A DNA stretch of 64,000 bases from Pseudobythopirellula maris (lineage in GTDB: Bacteria; Planctomycetota; Planctomycetia; Pirellulales; Lacipirellulaceae): positions 372,001-436,000 of the forward strand of contig NZ_SJPQ01000004.1 of the NCBI RefSeq assembly GCF_007859945.1, in the 5' to 3' direction. The notes below the pieces were generated by a model. It saw only the letters and a list, made by a program, of their open reading frames with translations. It searched no databases and was not told where the DNA came from. How positions within the stretch are numbered: the first letter of the stretch is position 1; every line of letters starts with the position of its first letter. Below, piece by piece: positions 9,051 through 20,050 of the stretch. The translations under genes were made by a program, and so were the position numbers.

Positions 9051-9254
9051 GGCGGCGGCTCTGGGCGACGCGTCAGGGCGGGGCAGGGGAGTGGTCAGCG
9101 GATACTTTTAGGACGGATGCCTTCAAGACTCCAAGAGCAGATCGGCCCGCGGGGGCGCCACGCTTCAACGCAGGGGCAGGTTTGCGGATTGTGCGGTCTC
9201 GGCACTTATCGTCGCCTGCACCCGTCGGTTCGCGAAGGCCGCTGGCCGCCACAC

Positions 9255-10058
9255 TCAATCGAAACTGAGCCAACCGCCGGCCTCGGCCACGGTGACCCCC
9301 ACGTTGTAGAGCCCGTGGCCGATCATCGCCATCGCGAAGAACGGCATGCCGTGGGCCAGTTCGGGGCGTCGTCGGGTGCGCATCGTTTGGTCCCAGATGC
9401 GGATCAGCCCCACACCGGCGATGAACGAGCAGCCCACATGCAGGGCGGTGCAGACGGTCCACCGCCAGGCGCGGAACGCGTCGTTTCCTTCGGGGACGTA
9501 GACGAAGATGTAGATCAGGTTCTCGATGACGGCGAACATCGCACCGCCGGCAAAGGCGCAGAGAACGATCTGCCCCATCGACTTGAACAGGTAGGGCTTC
9601 TTCTCGACGACCCACAGGGCGACGGCGAGTTTCGTGATCTCTTCCGTGACGGGCGCCACGAGCGCCACGGCGAGCAAGTTGCTCCAGCTCCCGGCGGCGC
9701 CGGTCATGCCGCTGGTCAGGGCGCCGATCACCCCCCACGGCCCGGCGGCGAGCGCCACGAGCAGCGTTGCCCAGCACGACTTGGCGAGTGACGTCTCGGC
9801 GATCCGCCGCTCGAGCCAACGCGAGTAGGTGAACTCGTCATTTGTGGGCGCCTCGGCGCCGGCCAGCGCGGGCTCGTCCCACACGGTGTGTTCGACCGCC
9901 TCGTCCTCGGGCGCCGACTCGCGCTCACGGCGGATGAGTCGCTCGGCTTTGAGCTCGTCGTTCCCCTGGGCGTTGGGACCCGATCCGAAGCCGAACCGAT
10001 CGCTCAGGTGTGGCTCGTCGTAGACCGAGTGGACCTCGTCGTGGGTGCGTTTGCCCAT
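9255..10058 (-). CDS. PrsW-family intramembrane metalloprotease
   Basis: The 267-residue protein has a soluble N-terminal 95 residues and then about five membrane helices. It shows the PrsW/CAAX-like motifs VAPVTEEITK, FAVIENLIY, and later His residues in CTALHVGCS and AMIGHGLYN. PrsW is the site-1 protease that starts anti-sigma factor cleavage in Bacillus; the target here is unknown. It is the third gene of a leftward group with two YbjQ-like genes (16-bp gap to the next one upstream), hinting at an envelope-stress module. Confidence 0.85.
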   Translation of the reverse strand: MGKRTHDEVHSVYDEPHLSDRFGFGSGPNAQGNDELKAERLIRRERESAPEDEAVEHTVWDEPALAGAEAPTNDEFTYSRWLERRIAETSLAKSCWATLLVALAAGPWGVIGALTSGMTGAAGSWSNLLAVALVAPVTEEITKLAVALWVVEKKPYLFKSMGQIVLCAFAGGAMFAVIENLIYIFVYVPEGNDAFRAWRWTVCTALHVGCSFIAGVGLIRIWDQTMRTRRRPELAHGMPFFAMAMIGHGLYNVGVTVAEAGGWLSFD

Positions 10059-10073
10059 CGCGTGTGTCGCCTC

Positions 10074-10550
10074 TTACTGCGGAGGCAGACGCTTGTAAGC
10101 CGTCGCCGAGACGAGCATCGCGACGATGACCGACTTCTGCTTGGGGTTCAGAGCGCCGCCGATGTCGGCCGTGATGTAGCGGAAATTGCACGCGGTGTCG
10201 TAGCCGTCGGCGGCCGCCTGTTCGACGACCTTCATCTGCGCCTCGCGTCGGGCGCGCTCGAGAAGCGACTTGTAGCTCTTCAATTCGCCGCCGAAGAACT
10301 TGCGGATGCCAGACAAAAAGCTCTTCAGGTAATCGGTGGCGACCACCGCCTCGGCGGCGTACATCCGCGGCGTCACGCTCGTGTCGACGGCGCCGGGGTA
10401 CGACTTGAGTTGGGTGACCAGGAAACCGGCGTGCGCCTGCTCACGCGATTCGAGCCGCCGCAGGTGGCGGCGCTCCATCGCTGTGCCGAAGATCAGGCCC
10501 AGGCTGAGGAAGAAGAGCAAGAAGCCGATGTTGATCAGTAACTCGGTCAC
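10074..10550 (-). CDS. Membrane-anchored YbjQ/UPF0145-like protein
   Basis: The protein has 158 residues: one N-terminal membrane helix (about 5-23), then a domain resembling the adjacent YbjQ protein, with FFGGELKSYKSLLERARREA matching the second gene's NLVGGELTGYTELLTESRRQA. YbjQ proteins form pentameric rings of unknown role. It lies between the stand-alone YbjQ gene and the PrsW-like gene with short gaps and looks like a duplicated, membrane-tethered paralogue. Confidence 0.75.
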   Translation of the reverse strand: MTELLINIGFLLFFLSLGLIFGTAMERRHLRRLESREQAHAGFLVTQLKSYPGAVDTSVTPRMYAAEAVVATDYLKSFLSGIRKFFGGELKSYKSLLERARREAQMKVVEQAAADGYDTACNFRYITADIGGALNPKQKSVIVAMLVSATAYKRLPPQ

Positions 10551-10607
10551 GCTGCGTTCCGAAAGTGAGTGATGTGGTCGCGTGCAACTCGCCGCGCGCA
10601 GAACGCG

Positions 10608-10928
10608 TTACTCGGCCTGGAGGACCACCGCGGTGCCGTAAGCGTACAACTCGGCGGCCCCGGATGTGACGGCGCTGGTGGTGAAGCGGACGTTGAGAAT
10701 CGCGTTGGCCCCCAGCTGCGTGGCCTGGGCCATCATCCGCTCGGTCGCCTGGCGGCGCGACTCGGTGAGCAGCTCGGTGTAGCCCGTCAGCTCACCGCCC
10801 ACGAGGTTCTTGAACGAGGCGGCGATGTCGCGGCCGGCGTGCTTGGCGCGGACGGTGTTGCCCTGCACGAGGCCCTTGATCTCCACGACCTGCTGGCCGG
10901 GGACGGTCTCGGTGTTGGTGACGATCAT
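10608..10928 (-). CDS. YbjQ/UPF0145 family protein
   Basis: The 106-residue protein matches the full YbjQ fold: MIVTNTETVPGQQVVEIKG at the start, then GLVQGNTVRAKHAGRDI, VGGELTGYTELL, and GANAILNVRFTTS. Length is typical. It is the first gene of the leftward YbjQ, membrane-YbjQ, PrsW group. The family was once called heavy-metal binding but its function is unproven. Confidence 0.88.
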   Translation of the reverse strand: MIVTNTETVPGQQVVEIKGLVQGNTVRAKHAGRDIAASFKNLVGGELTGYTELLTESRRQATERMMAQATQLGANAILNVRFTTSAVTSGAAELYAYGTAVVLQAE

Positions 10929-11159
10929 CGCTTCTTCTTGGCGTGTGAGTTAGCGTTAAAAAAAGGATGCCGGCCGGCCCCGCTTAGCCGGCAATGGCGT
11001 GATTGTGGGCCAGCGGATCGGCGCACGCAAGCTTGAAATCGCCGGCATGCGAGTAGGCCGTCTGCGCAGGGGGGCGTGGTTTTGTTAAATTGCCCGGCGA
11101 CTGCTGAGCGTATCTCCCTGTCCCACCGACGCCTCAATCCCTCCTGCGACACGAACGCC

Positions 11160-12902
11160 ATGACCACGGACGGCGCCCCCAACGACCCCGAAAAGCCCGC
11201 CTCGCGCAACTTCATCCAGCAGCAGATCGACGCCGACCTGAAGGCCGGCGGCGGCGTCCGGGTCCACACTCGGTTTCCGCCCGAGCCGAATGGCTACCTG
11301 CACATCGGCCACGCCAAATCGATCTGCCTGAACTCCGGCCTGGCGAGCGAGTACGCCGAGCTGGCTCAAGGACGCTTCAACCTCCGGTTCGACGACACGA
11401 ACCCGGCCAAGGAGGAGCAGGAGTACGTCGACGCGATCATGGACGATGTCCGTTGGCTCGGCGCCGACTGGCAGGACCGGCTGTTCTACACGAGCGACTA
11501 TTTCGAGACGCTCTACGGTTGGGCTGTCGCGCTCATCGAAGCGGGCCACGCCTACGTTTGCGACCTCACGGCCGAGGAGATGCGCGAGCACCGCGGCACG
11601 CTCACCGAGCCGGGCAAAGAGAGCCCCTTCCGCACGCGCACCGCGGCGGAGAGCGCCAAGCTCTTCCAGGAGATGAGAGAGGGCAAGCACCCGGACGGCG
11701 CCATGACGCTGCGGGCGAAGATCGACATGGCGTCGCCCAACATCAACCTGCGCGACCCGGTCATGTACCGCATCAAACACGCCCATCACCAGCGCAGCGG
11801 CGACGCCTGGTCGATCTATCCCTCTTACGACTGGGCCCACGGGCAGAGCGACGCGATCGAGGGGATCACGTACTCGATCTGCACGCTCGAGTTCAACAAC
11901 CACCGCCCGCTCTACGACTGGTTCCTCGACCGCTTGGCCGAGCTCGAGCTGCTGCCCAAGGGCCGGCCGCGGCAGATCGAGTTCGCCCGGCTCAACCTCA
12001 CCTACACGGTGATGAGCAAGCGGAAGCTGTTGCAGCTCGTGCAGGAGAAGCACGTCGCCGGCTGGGACGACCCCCGTATGCCGACGATCCGCGGCCTGCG
12101 CCGGCGTGGGTACACGGGCGAGTCGATCCGGGCGTTCTGCGAACGGATCGGCGTGGCCAAGCAGAACAGCATGATCGACTTGGTTTGGCTCGAAGACGCG
12201 TTGCGCGAGGAGCTCAACGAGTCGGCGCCGCGGCGGATGGCGGTCCTCAGGCCCCTGAAGGTAACGCTCACCGGCCCCGGCGGCGCAGCCCTTGAAGCCC
12301 CCGGCGGGGTGGTCAAGGAATGCAAGCTCGCCAACCATCCGCAGAAACCCGAGTTGGGCGAGCGTACCATCGTGCTCGGCACGGAGCTCTATGTCGAAGC
12401 GGACGACTTTATGGAAGACGCCCCCGGCAAGTTCTTCCGCCTCAAACCGGGGGGCGCCGTGCGGCTGCGCGGGGCGGGTGTGGTGGTGTGCGACGAGGTG
12501 ATCAAAGACGCCACGGGCGCCGTGGTCGAGCTGCGTTGCTCGTTCGACCCCGACACGAACGCCAAGCCCACGGGCAAGAAGGTGAAGGGGACCATCCATT
12601 GGGTCCCAGCCGGCACGGCCGTGGACGCCGAGGTGCGGCTCTACGATCACCTTTTCCGGGTGGAGAACCCCGACAAGGCGGAAGAGGGAAAAACCTTCCT
12701 CGACCACCTGAACCCCGATTCGCTTGAGACCCTCACCGCCAAAGTTGAGCCCGCACTGGCCGACGCCGAACCGGGCGAGCGGCTGCAGTTCGAGCGGCTC
12801 GGCTACTTTTATGTCGACCCCAAGGACTCGGCGCCCGGCGCCCCGGTCTTCAACCGGGCGGTCACGCTGCGTGACACCTGGGGAAAAACTCAGAAGGGGT
12901 AG
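11160..12902 (+). CDS. glnS: Glutaminyl-tRNA synthetase
   Basis: The protein has 580 residues from the ATG at 11160. The class I signature PPEPNGYLHIGHAKS lies at about residue 40, and the KMSKS-type loop is seen as VMSKRKL near residue 285. The C-terminal half is the anticodon-binding beta-barrel pair (KGTIHWVPA at about residue 480). The enzyme charges tRNA-Gln directly with glutamine in the cytoplasm. It is a single gene with no clear operon partner. An in-frame GTG at 11076 would add a poorly conserved leader. Confidence 0.97.
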   Translation: MTTDGAPNDPEKPASRNFIQQQIDADLKAGGGVRVHTRFPPEPNGYLHIGHAKSICLNSGLASEYAELAQGRFNLRFDDTNPAKEEQEYVDAIMDDVRWLGADWQDRLFYTSDYFETLYGWAVALIEAGHAYVCDLTAEEMREHRGTLTEPGKESPFRTRTAAESAKLFQEMREGKHPDGAMTLRAKIDMASPNINLRDPVMYRIKHAHHQRSGDAWSIYPSYDWAHGQSDAIEGITYSICTLEFNNHRPLYDWFLDRLAELELLPKGRPRQIEFARLNLTYTVMSKRKLLQLVQEKHVAGWDDPRMPTIRGLRRRGYTGESIRAFCERIGVAKQNSMIDLVWLEDALREELNESAPRRMAVLRPLKVTLTGPGGAALEAPGGVVKECKLANHPQKPELGERTIVLGTELYVEADDFMEDAPGKFFRLKPGGAVRLRGAGVVVCDEVIKDATGAVVELRCSFDPDTNAKPTGKKVKGTIHWVPAGTAVDAEVRLYDHLFRVENPDKAEEGKTFLDHLNPDSLETLTAKVEPALADAEPGERLQFERLGYFYVDPKDSAPGAPVFNRAVTLRDTWGKTQKG

Positions 12903-13148
12903 CGCCCGTCCCACGGCAGGCGGGAGTTGCGGTTGGTCGGCTTGGGTAAGGGGGGTCGTTGTTCCGCCCTGTAGGCTTCGGGTTGCGCGGTCCGAGTCGG
13001 TCACGCGGCTCGACGCGCTCGGCATCCAGGGCCGCGGCCGAGAAGCGACTGCATTTCGAGCAGCCCAGCGAACGATGGGGACGATAAGTCCACGCGCCCG
13101 CCAGATGAGCAGGGCGCCTCCCGTTCCGGTCGTCGCCCGAGGCCACCT

Positions 13149-14018
13149 ATGCGCGTCACGATTCTCAATGCGGCTTTCGCCGTGCTAGTTGCCGGCGCGG
13201 CTTCGCTGGCTACTGCCCAAGATTGCTGGGAGCCCAATCGTTGTGAATGCGGCTGGTACGCCGGGGTCGAGTACCTGCTGCTGAAGCCCGACACGCACCG
13301 TCAAGGTTTCGACGGATTCTTCTACGAGGGCGCCCCGGGAGCGGCCTTGGCCGAAGGTTCTTACAGCAACGAGTTGCAGGGGGGCCTCCGGTTTGAAGCG
13401 GGCCACGTCGATTGCTGCGGTCGCGGCGCACGCGGCCGCTACTTCGCTTACGACAACACACTCGACTACACGGGCGAGTGGGACGGTGGTGTCCCGGTGG
13501 CGTTGCTCGGGCCGGTGACAGTGGACATCGACGTGGTCGATCTCGAGCTGACCAAGAGTGTCCGGCGTGGCGACTGGGAGCTGCAAGGCGCCGCCGGAGC
13601 CCGGTATGGCAAGTTGCAGATCACGGATCCCAGCGGCATGTTCGCGGGGCTTGCCGCGGCGGTCTTCGGCGGAGCGACCGGGGTCGATTACGAAGGGGTC
13701 GGCCCGACGGTCGCCCTCGAACTGGGCCGTCGGCTGGGGGACTCGGGCACGAAGCTCGTCGGCCGCGGCCGCATGGGTCTGCTCTTTGGCGACGCGGTGG
13801 TCGACTCGGCCTTTCTCGCGGGCGGTCGGGCGAGGTTTGACGACGAGTTCACCCAGGTCTGGGAGTTCCAACTCGGCGTGGAGACCAAACGGGCTCTCGC
13901 CGGTCATCGCGTTGACCTGGGCGCCTACTGGGAGACGCAGTACTGGGACAGCGAGTCGGGCGTGCTCGACGACTTCCGGCTGCACGGCGTGGCGCTCAAA
14001 GCGGGCCTGAGCTACTGA
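13149..14018 (+). CDS. Outer-membrane beta-barrel protein (Lpg1974-like)
   Basis: The 289-residue protein has a signal peptide ending ATAQ at residue 24. It then has CGWYAGVEYLLLKP, alternating amphipathic strands, and a C-terminal strand ending GVALKAGLSY with an aromatic final residue, as expected for outer-membrane barrels. It matches the Lpg1974-type porin family that is abundant in planctomycetes. What passes through it is unknown. The start ATG is taken at 13149 because the signal peptide begins there. Confidence 0.8.
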   Translation: MRVTILNAAFAVLVAGAASLATAQDCWEPNRCECGWYAGVEYLLLKPDTHRQGFDGFFYEGAPGAALAEGSYSNELQGGLRFEAGHVDCCGRGARGRYFAYDNTLDYTGEWDGGVPVALLGPVTVDIDVVDLELTKSVRRGDWELQGAAGARYGKLQITDPSGMFAGLAAAVFGGATGVDYEGVGPTVALELGRRLGDSGTKLVGRGRMGLLFGDAVVDSAFLAGGRARFDDEFTQVWEFQLGVETKRALAGHRVDLGAYWETQYWDSESGVLDDFRLHGVALKAGLSY

Positions 14019-14219
14019 GCGTCGGCCGACCAAATGGTGTTCTCCGCAACACTCGCGCGGCTCGCCCCTGAGCCGAATCTGGTCGGCGTCCGCACGCTAT
14101 TGCGCGCCGATCCGTATTGAACCCGTCGCCGAGTGTGCGACAATGTGGTGAGCGCTGACGGGTGTCACGCTCACGCGACGATCCGCACCGCCTGGCTCTA
14201 CCCCCTCGCTGACAACACC

Positions 14220-14801
14220 GTGCAAGGCCGCCCCCGACAATTCGACAAGGACGAGGCGCTCGAAGCGGCGATGCGCGTCTTCTGGGACCGTGGCTTCCAC
14301 GGCGCCACCTGCGGCGAATTGCTCTCCGAGATGGGCATCAACGCCGGCAGCATGTACGCCGCCTTCGGCGACAAGGAGAGCCTGTTCGCTCAAGCGATGC
14401 GGCTCTACGTCGATGAGGTGACGACCAGGACCGGCGACATTCTTTCCAAGCCGGGCAGCCCGCTGCAGAACGTTCGCGACCTGGTGGGCGTGTGGCGGCA
14501 GAAGTTCACCGAGCCCGGCAACCGCGGCTGCCTGATCTGCTTGGCGCTGGTCAACGGCGAGGGCGCCGATTGCGAAGCGGTTTGCATCGCCCGCTCGGCC
14601 CGCGACTCGCTCACCAAGCGGCTCGAGCAGTGTTTCCGCGAGGCGGGCGAGCAGGGCGAACTGCCCGAGGGGCTCGACCCGTTGGGCGCAGCGTTGTTCT
14701 TCGCCAACATGCTGCAGGGCCTTTCCGTGATGGCCCGCAACGGGGCCAAGCCCCGTGATCTGCGCGCGGTGGTCGATACCTCGCTGCGGCTGCTGGACTG
14801 A
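14220..14801 (+). CDS. TetR-family transcriptional regulator
   Basis: The protein has about 193 residues from a GTG at 14220. The N-terminal GRPRQFDKDEALEAAMRVFW begins a classic TetR helix-turn-helix, continued by GFHGATCGELLSEMGINAGSMYAAFGDKESLF. The remainder is a helical ligand-binding domain with a TetR_C-like CLICLALVNGE segment. The ligand is unknown. No divergent target gene is obvious; it follows the porin gene by 201 bp on the same strand. Confidence 0.9.
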   Translation: MQGRPRQFDKDEALEAAMRVFWDRGFHGATCGELLSEMGINAGSMYAAFGDKESLFAQAMRLYVDEVTTRTGDILSKPGSPLQNVRDLVGVWRQKFTEPGNRGCLICLALVNGEGADCEAVCIARSARDSLTKRLEQCFREAGEQGELPEGLDPLGAALFFANMLQGLSVMARNGAKPRDLRAVVDTSLRLLD

Positions 14802-14838
14802 AGCCCCGCAGTCCGATTGGATCCTCCGGCCGCCTGTC

Positions 14839-16080
14839 TCAGCGGCGCCTGCGCCCCAGCGTCGCAATCGCCGCCCCGGCTATCAGAGCGAGGGTGGTTG
14901 GCTCCGGCACGCCGAAGTTCGCCACCCAGGCGTCGTAGTCCGCCATGTCGACAACGCCGAGACTGGACCCCGATTCGTCGCCGTTGCCTTGGAGGGCCGA
15001 GTTGTCGCCCCCCAGGTTGTCGCGCCACACCGTGAAGTCGGCGGCGTCGACCACGCCGTTGTTGTTGTAATCGCCCAGCAGCGTCGGTTCGGCGGGCTCA
15101 ACGACCGACCAGCCAAGGTCCTTCAGCGCGGCGACATCAACGTTCGTCAGCTCGAATCGGTCGACCGACGAGGAGAAGTTGGCGATCGGCTCCATGAGCA
15201 AGTCTTGAGGCTGGCCCGACCCCACCGTGCCCAGGTAAACCGGGTCGCCCAGCGGGAAGATATTCGAGTCGTAAGCGCTGTCGAGCCAGTGGGCGTTGTT
15301 CGATGCCTGGAGGTTCAAAGAGGCGAGCGTCGCGCCGTTGTCGGCGTTGTAGGCCGCCAATGCGTTGGCGCCGTAATAGGATGACCCCGAGGTCAAACTG
15401 TCCCATTCGTGCCAGCTGCCGGCGCTCAGCCCCAGGGCGTGGCCGACTTCGTGCAACGCGATGCTGTAGAAGTCGGTCGAGCCGAACGGGGCGACGGTAT
15501 CCAAATCGAAGTGCCAGGTGCTACTTGTATCGAACGTGATCGCCCCACCCCACAAGGGGAGGTTCGAGGGGCTGCCCGAGGAGCGGAATCCTCGGTTGAG
15601 GTGGGAATCGGGGTCATCAAACACGTTGCTGAAATTGAGCCCCGTGCCGGTGCCACCCGAACCCGCAACGCCCAGCGAACGACCTCCGGCGTAGAGGATC
15701 CACTCGTCCTCGCCGATCGACCACGACCCGCGGTACTCATCAGCCGCGTCATTGCTGGCGACGTAGAGGCTATCGCTCGACAGGCTGGCGGCGCTGCTGA
15801 TCTGGAAATTGCTTCCGGTGGCTGGGTTCGTGAAGCCGATTCGGGCGTCGTCGTTGTCGTCCTGGAAGTTGACCGCCGAGAGTGACGTGGTGATCACACG
15901 GCTGAAACGGTCGGCCACCGCCTGCATCGCTTCGCGTTTCTCAGCAGTGTCGAAGAAGCCGTTCGTGTCGTAGCGGTAGTCGACCGAAATATCGATCGCC
16001 CGGGCCGTATCGCCAGCGAGGGCCAATAGCAGAGCCATCGCAACAGACGACCGAAGACAACGATGAGTCCAGCACGCCAT
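14839..16080 (-). CDS. Secreted matrixin-like metallopeptidase with PEP-CTERM anchor
   Basis: The protein has 413 residues from the ATG at 16080. A signal peptide ends at about residue 28 (DTARA). The catalytic zinc motif HEVGHALGLSAGSWH lies at about residue 215 and has the HExxHxxGxxxxxH form of metzincins. A dockerin-like pair follows (GDYNNNGVVDAADFTVW, then VDMADYDAWVANFG). The C-terminus is VPEPTTLALIAGAAI with RRRR, a textbook PEP-CTERM signal. It is probably an envelope-attached protease acting outside the cell. It converges on the TetR gene. Confidence 0.88.
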   Translation of the reverse strand: MACWTHRCLRSSVAMALLLALAGDTARAIDISVDYRYDTNGFFDTAEKREAMQAVADRFSRVITTSLSAVNFQDDNDDARIGFTNPATGSNFQISSAASLSSDSLYVASNDAADEYRGSWSIGEDEWILYAGGRSLGVAGSGGTGTGLNFSNVFDDPDSHLNRGFRSSGSPSNLPLWGGAITFDTSSTWHFDLDTVAPFGSTDFYSIALHEVGHALGLSAGSWHEWDSLTSGSSYYGANALAAYNADNGATLASLNLQASNNAHWLDSAYDSNIFPLGDPVYLGTVGSGQPQDLLMEPIANFSSSVDRFELTNVDVAALKDLGWSVVEPAEPTLLGDYNNNGVVDAADFTVWRDNLGGDNSALQGNGDESGSSLGVVDMADYDAWVANFGVPEPTTLALIAGAAIATLGRRRR

Positions 16081-16281
16081 GGATACGCCTCTTGGATCGG
16101 AGTGTGCTGTCACGAAGGACAAGGCCGCCGTCAACCACGAATTGGCCGACGCCAGCAGGGCAGGGGGGCGGGATGAGCCACTGGACTGGGCAGAGAGAGA
16201 CCGCCCAGGAGCAGCTAAAAGAGTAGCAGAACGCCCGGGGGGCACAAGTTTGAGAGCCCTTTTGTCGGCGCGGCGGCAGTA

Positions 16282-17376
16282 TCAGTTTTGTGTGGCCGGC
16301 GGCGGGACTTCGCCCCCCAAGTGGCGGCGCAAGTAGGTCGCCCGCTGGATGTTGCGGTCCGACGAGTCGAGCTCGATCCCGGCGAGTTTCTGCAGGTGGG
16401 CCGGCTGAGTGTGAACAAAGAGTTTATTCACGGTGGGGATCTGAACATCACCGATGAGTCCCAGGTTCACTCCCATCCGCACGCTCGAGAGCAGGTGCAG
16501 GGTCTCCTCGGAGCTGATCGTCTGTGCGGTGCGCAAAATGCCATACGCCCGGCTCACACGGTCGTGCAGTGTTTCCTGGCTCTCGCGGATGAGGTACTCG
16601 CGCGCCTGCCGCTCGTAGGCCAGCAGCACCGGCACGATGTCGGCCACCTTGCCGGTGAGCTCCTGCTCGCTCATGCCGAGCGTGATCTGGTTCGAGATTT
16701 GGTAGAAGTCGCCCATCGCCTGCGATCCCTCGCCGTAGAGGCCGCGCACCGCGAGGTTGATCTTCTGCAGGCTGCGGAAGACCTTGTCGATCTGCCGCGT
16801 GATCACCAGCGCCGGCAGGTGAAGCATCACGCTCACCCTGAGGCCGGTGCCGGTGTTCGTGGGGCAGGCCGTCAGGTAGCCGAGCTTGTCGCTGAAGGCG
16901 TAGTTGACCTGCTGCTCGAAGAGGTCGTCGATCTGGTTGATCTGCTCCCAGGCCGACTCGAGATCGAGGCCCGAGTGCATCACCTGGATGCGCAGGTGGT
17001 CCTCTTCGTTGATCATGACACTCGACTGCTCGCCGCCATCGATCAGCACGCCACGGGCGCCCTCGCTCTCGGCGTGCTCGCGGCTGATGAGGTGGCGTTC
17101 GACCAGGAACTGGCGGTCGATCTCTTCGAGTTGGTCGACGTCGAGGTAGTGAACCTCGTGCGGCAGCAGGCCGGCGGCGCGAACGGCCTCGATCTTGGCG
17201 TGCAAGATCTGCTCGATCTGCGCGCGGTCTTGCTCACTCGCCTTCGAGATGAAAGGGAAATCGGCCAGGTTGCGAGCCAGGCGGATGCGGCTGCTAATGA
17301 CGATGTCGGACTCGGGGCCCGAGCCCCGCAGCCACTCGCCACAGCTGTTCGCCAACTCGGCGAGGTCGATATCCAT
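16282..17376 (-). CDS. mcsB: Protein-arginine kinase McsB
   Basis: The protein has 364 residues from the ATG at 17376. ATP:guanido phosphotransferase signatures are present: SSRIRLARNL near residue 30, INEEDHLRIQ near residue 150, and CPTNTGTGLRVSVMLHLPAL near residue 200. McsB phosphorylates arginines and in Firmicutes marks proteins for ClpCP. The McsA partner lies 146 bp upstream on the same strand, supporting McsB over a metabolic arginine kinase. Confidence 0.93.
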   Translation of the reverse strand: MDIDLAELANSCGEWLRGSGPESDIVISSRIRLARNLADFPFISKASEQDRAQIEQILHAKIEAVRAAGLLPHEVHYLDVDQLEEIDRQFLVERHLISREHAESEGARGVLIDGGEQSSVMINEEDHLRIQVMHSGLDLESAWEQINQIDDLFEQQVNYAFSDKLGYLTACPTNTGTGLRVSVMLHLPALVITRQIDKVFRSLQKINLAVRGLYGEGSQAMGDFYQISNQITLGMSEQELTGKVADIVPVLLAYERQAREYLIRESQETLHDRVSRAYGILRTAQTISSEETLHLLSSVRMGVNLGLIGDVQIPTVNKLFVHTQPAHLQKLAGIELDSSDRNIQRATYLRRHLGGEVPPPATQN

Positions 17377-17522
17377 AAAAGGCGCCGTTCGTCCGGAGTA
17401 GCAGTCACAAAGTAGGGGGATGATCGTGGCAACCAAGCCAAGCCTCAATGGCCCACGCCGTTCTTACCGAAAGAAGGTCATGGCGCCATTCTTGGCGAAC
17501 ACGCCTCCAGGCGGGCAGACCG

Positions 17523-18038
17523 TCACTGGTCGTTCTTGTTCTCTTCGATCGCGGCGATCTCGTCACGCAGCTTCGAGGCCTGTTCGTAATCCTCGCGGGC
17601 GACCGCCTCCTTCATCTCCCGGCGGAGCCTGATCAGCTGGGTCCGCTCGCTCGTGTCATGACCGCCGTGCTTGGGGGCCTTGCCCACGTGACGCGTCTCG
17701 CCGTGGATGTTGGCCAGCAGGGGTCCGATCTCGTCGGCGAAGAACGTGTAATCGTGCGGGCAACCGAGGCGGCCCTGCTTGCGGAATTCCAAGTAGTTGA
17801 TGCCGCACACCGGGCAGACTCTCTCGTCGAGCCGCGCCAGCTCCTCGGCCGTCTCGCCCACGGCGAGCTGCTGGGCCAGCAGGCCCGCCATGGCGGGGAG
17901 CACCTCGTCGGCCTCTTCCACCGCCGGGGCGAGGAACGCCTGGGCGCAATCCTCGCACAGATGAACCTCCTTGGGAGTCCCGTCCACCAGGTCGGTGATA
18001 TGGAACGTGGCCGGCTTGTCGCACTTTTGACACTTCAT
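17523..18038 (-). CDS. mcsA: McsA-like activator (zinc-finger and UvrB/C motif protein)
   Basis: The protein has 171 residues from the ATG at 18038. Two zinc-binding sets are visible, MKCQKCDKPATFH with CEDCAQAF, and VCPVCGINYLEF with GCPHDY. The C-terminal UvrB/UvrC motif reads LRREMKEAVAREDYEQASKLRDEI. McsA binds and activates McsB and delivers substrates to ClpC. It lies just upstream of mcsB. Confidence 0.92.
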   Translation of the reverse strand: MKCQKCDKPATFHITDLVDGTPKEVHLCEDCAQAFLAPAVEEADEVLPAMAGLLAQQLAVGETAEELARLDERVCPVCGINYLEFRKQGRLGCPHDYTFFADEIGPLLANIHGETRHVGKAPKHGGHDTSERTQLIRLRREMKEAVAREDYEQASKLRDEIAAIEENKNDQ

Positions 18039-18506
18039 AAGTAAGCTCGACGCCGGAGCGGACCGCGAAAGAGGGCAGGGGGGTAGAGGACTCTCGTGAG
18101 AGCAATTATCTCGTGAGAAGTCGTGGCCGTGGTAAACGGATTGTGGAAAACAGGCGGCAAAACACCGAAAAAAGGGGAACGCAGACTCGCTCCCCGCGTG
18201 TCGAGGCTGCCGAGCTACGGGGCTTGCGAACCTTGGGCGTCGCCGTGCAGTCTCGTCCAAGACAACGCGCCGTTGTAGGAGAAGCCTCTCCCGCTGGTCC
18301 GAATCGGATTCTATAAGGGCCTCAGGGGGTGTCAAGGCGAGCGGCCGCCGCCCATGACGTCCGTAAAACATTTACCCGCAACGAGATAGCGAGTCCGCCG
18401 CGCTGCGTTGTGGCCCTTCCACGCTGCTGCTAGAGTGGGCCGCGCACCCGCGCCAAATCCCCCATTACCCCACCGCCCTCGACACTTTGCCCCGCCGCCC
18501 ACTGCC
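18039..18506. other. Divergent intergenic region between mcsA and trpE
   Basis: This 468-bp gap holds the promoters of mcsA and trpE. I looked for a trp leader peptide or attenuator and found none that is convincing. One GGGCAGGG octamer lies at 18073-18080. Confidence 0.4.
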
Positions 18507-20021
<1,515 letters not shown>

Positions 20022-20050
20022 ACCCCCCTCCTGCCACCCCCGAGCGTTTG

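Noticed and set aside
11085-13025. A 646-codon - strand frame opposite glnS
   Set aside because: It mirrors a well-supported glnS and its translation has no domain; a typical shadow of GC-rich coding DNA.
18039-18506. trp attenuator or T-box upstream of trpE
   Set aside because: No leader peptide with Trp codons, T-box motif or terminator/antiterminator pair could be found.
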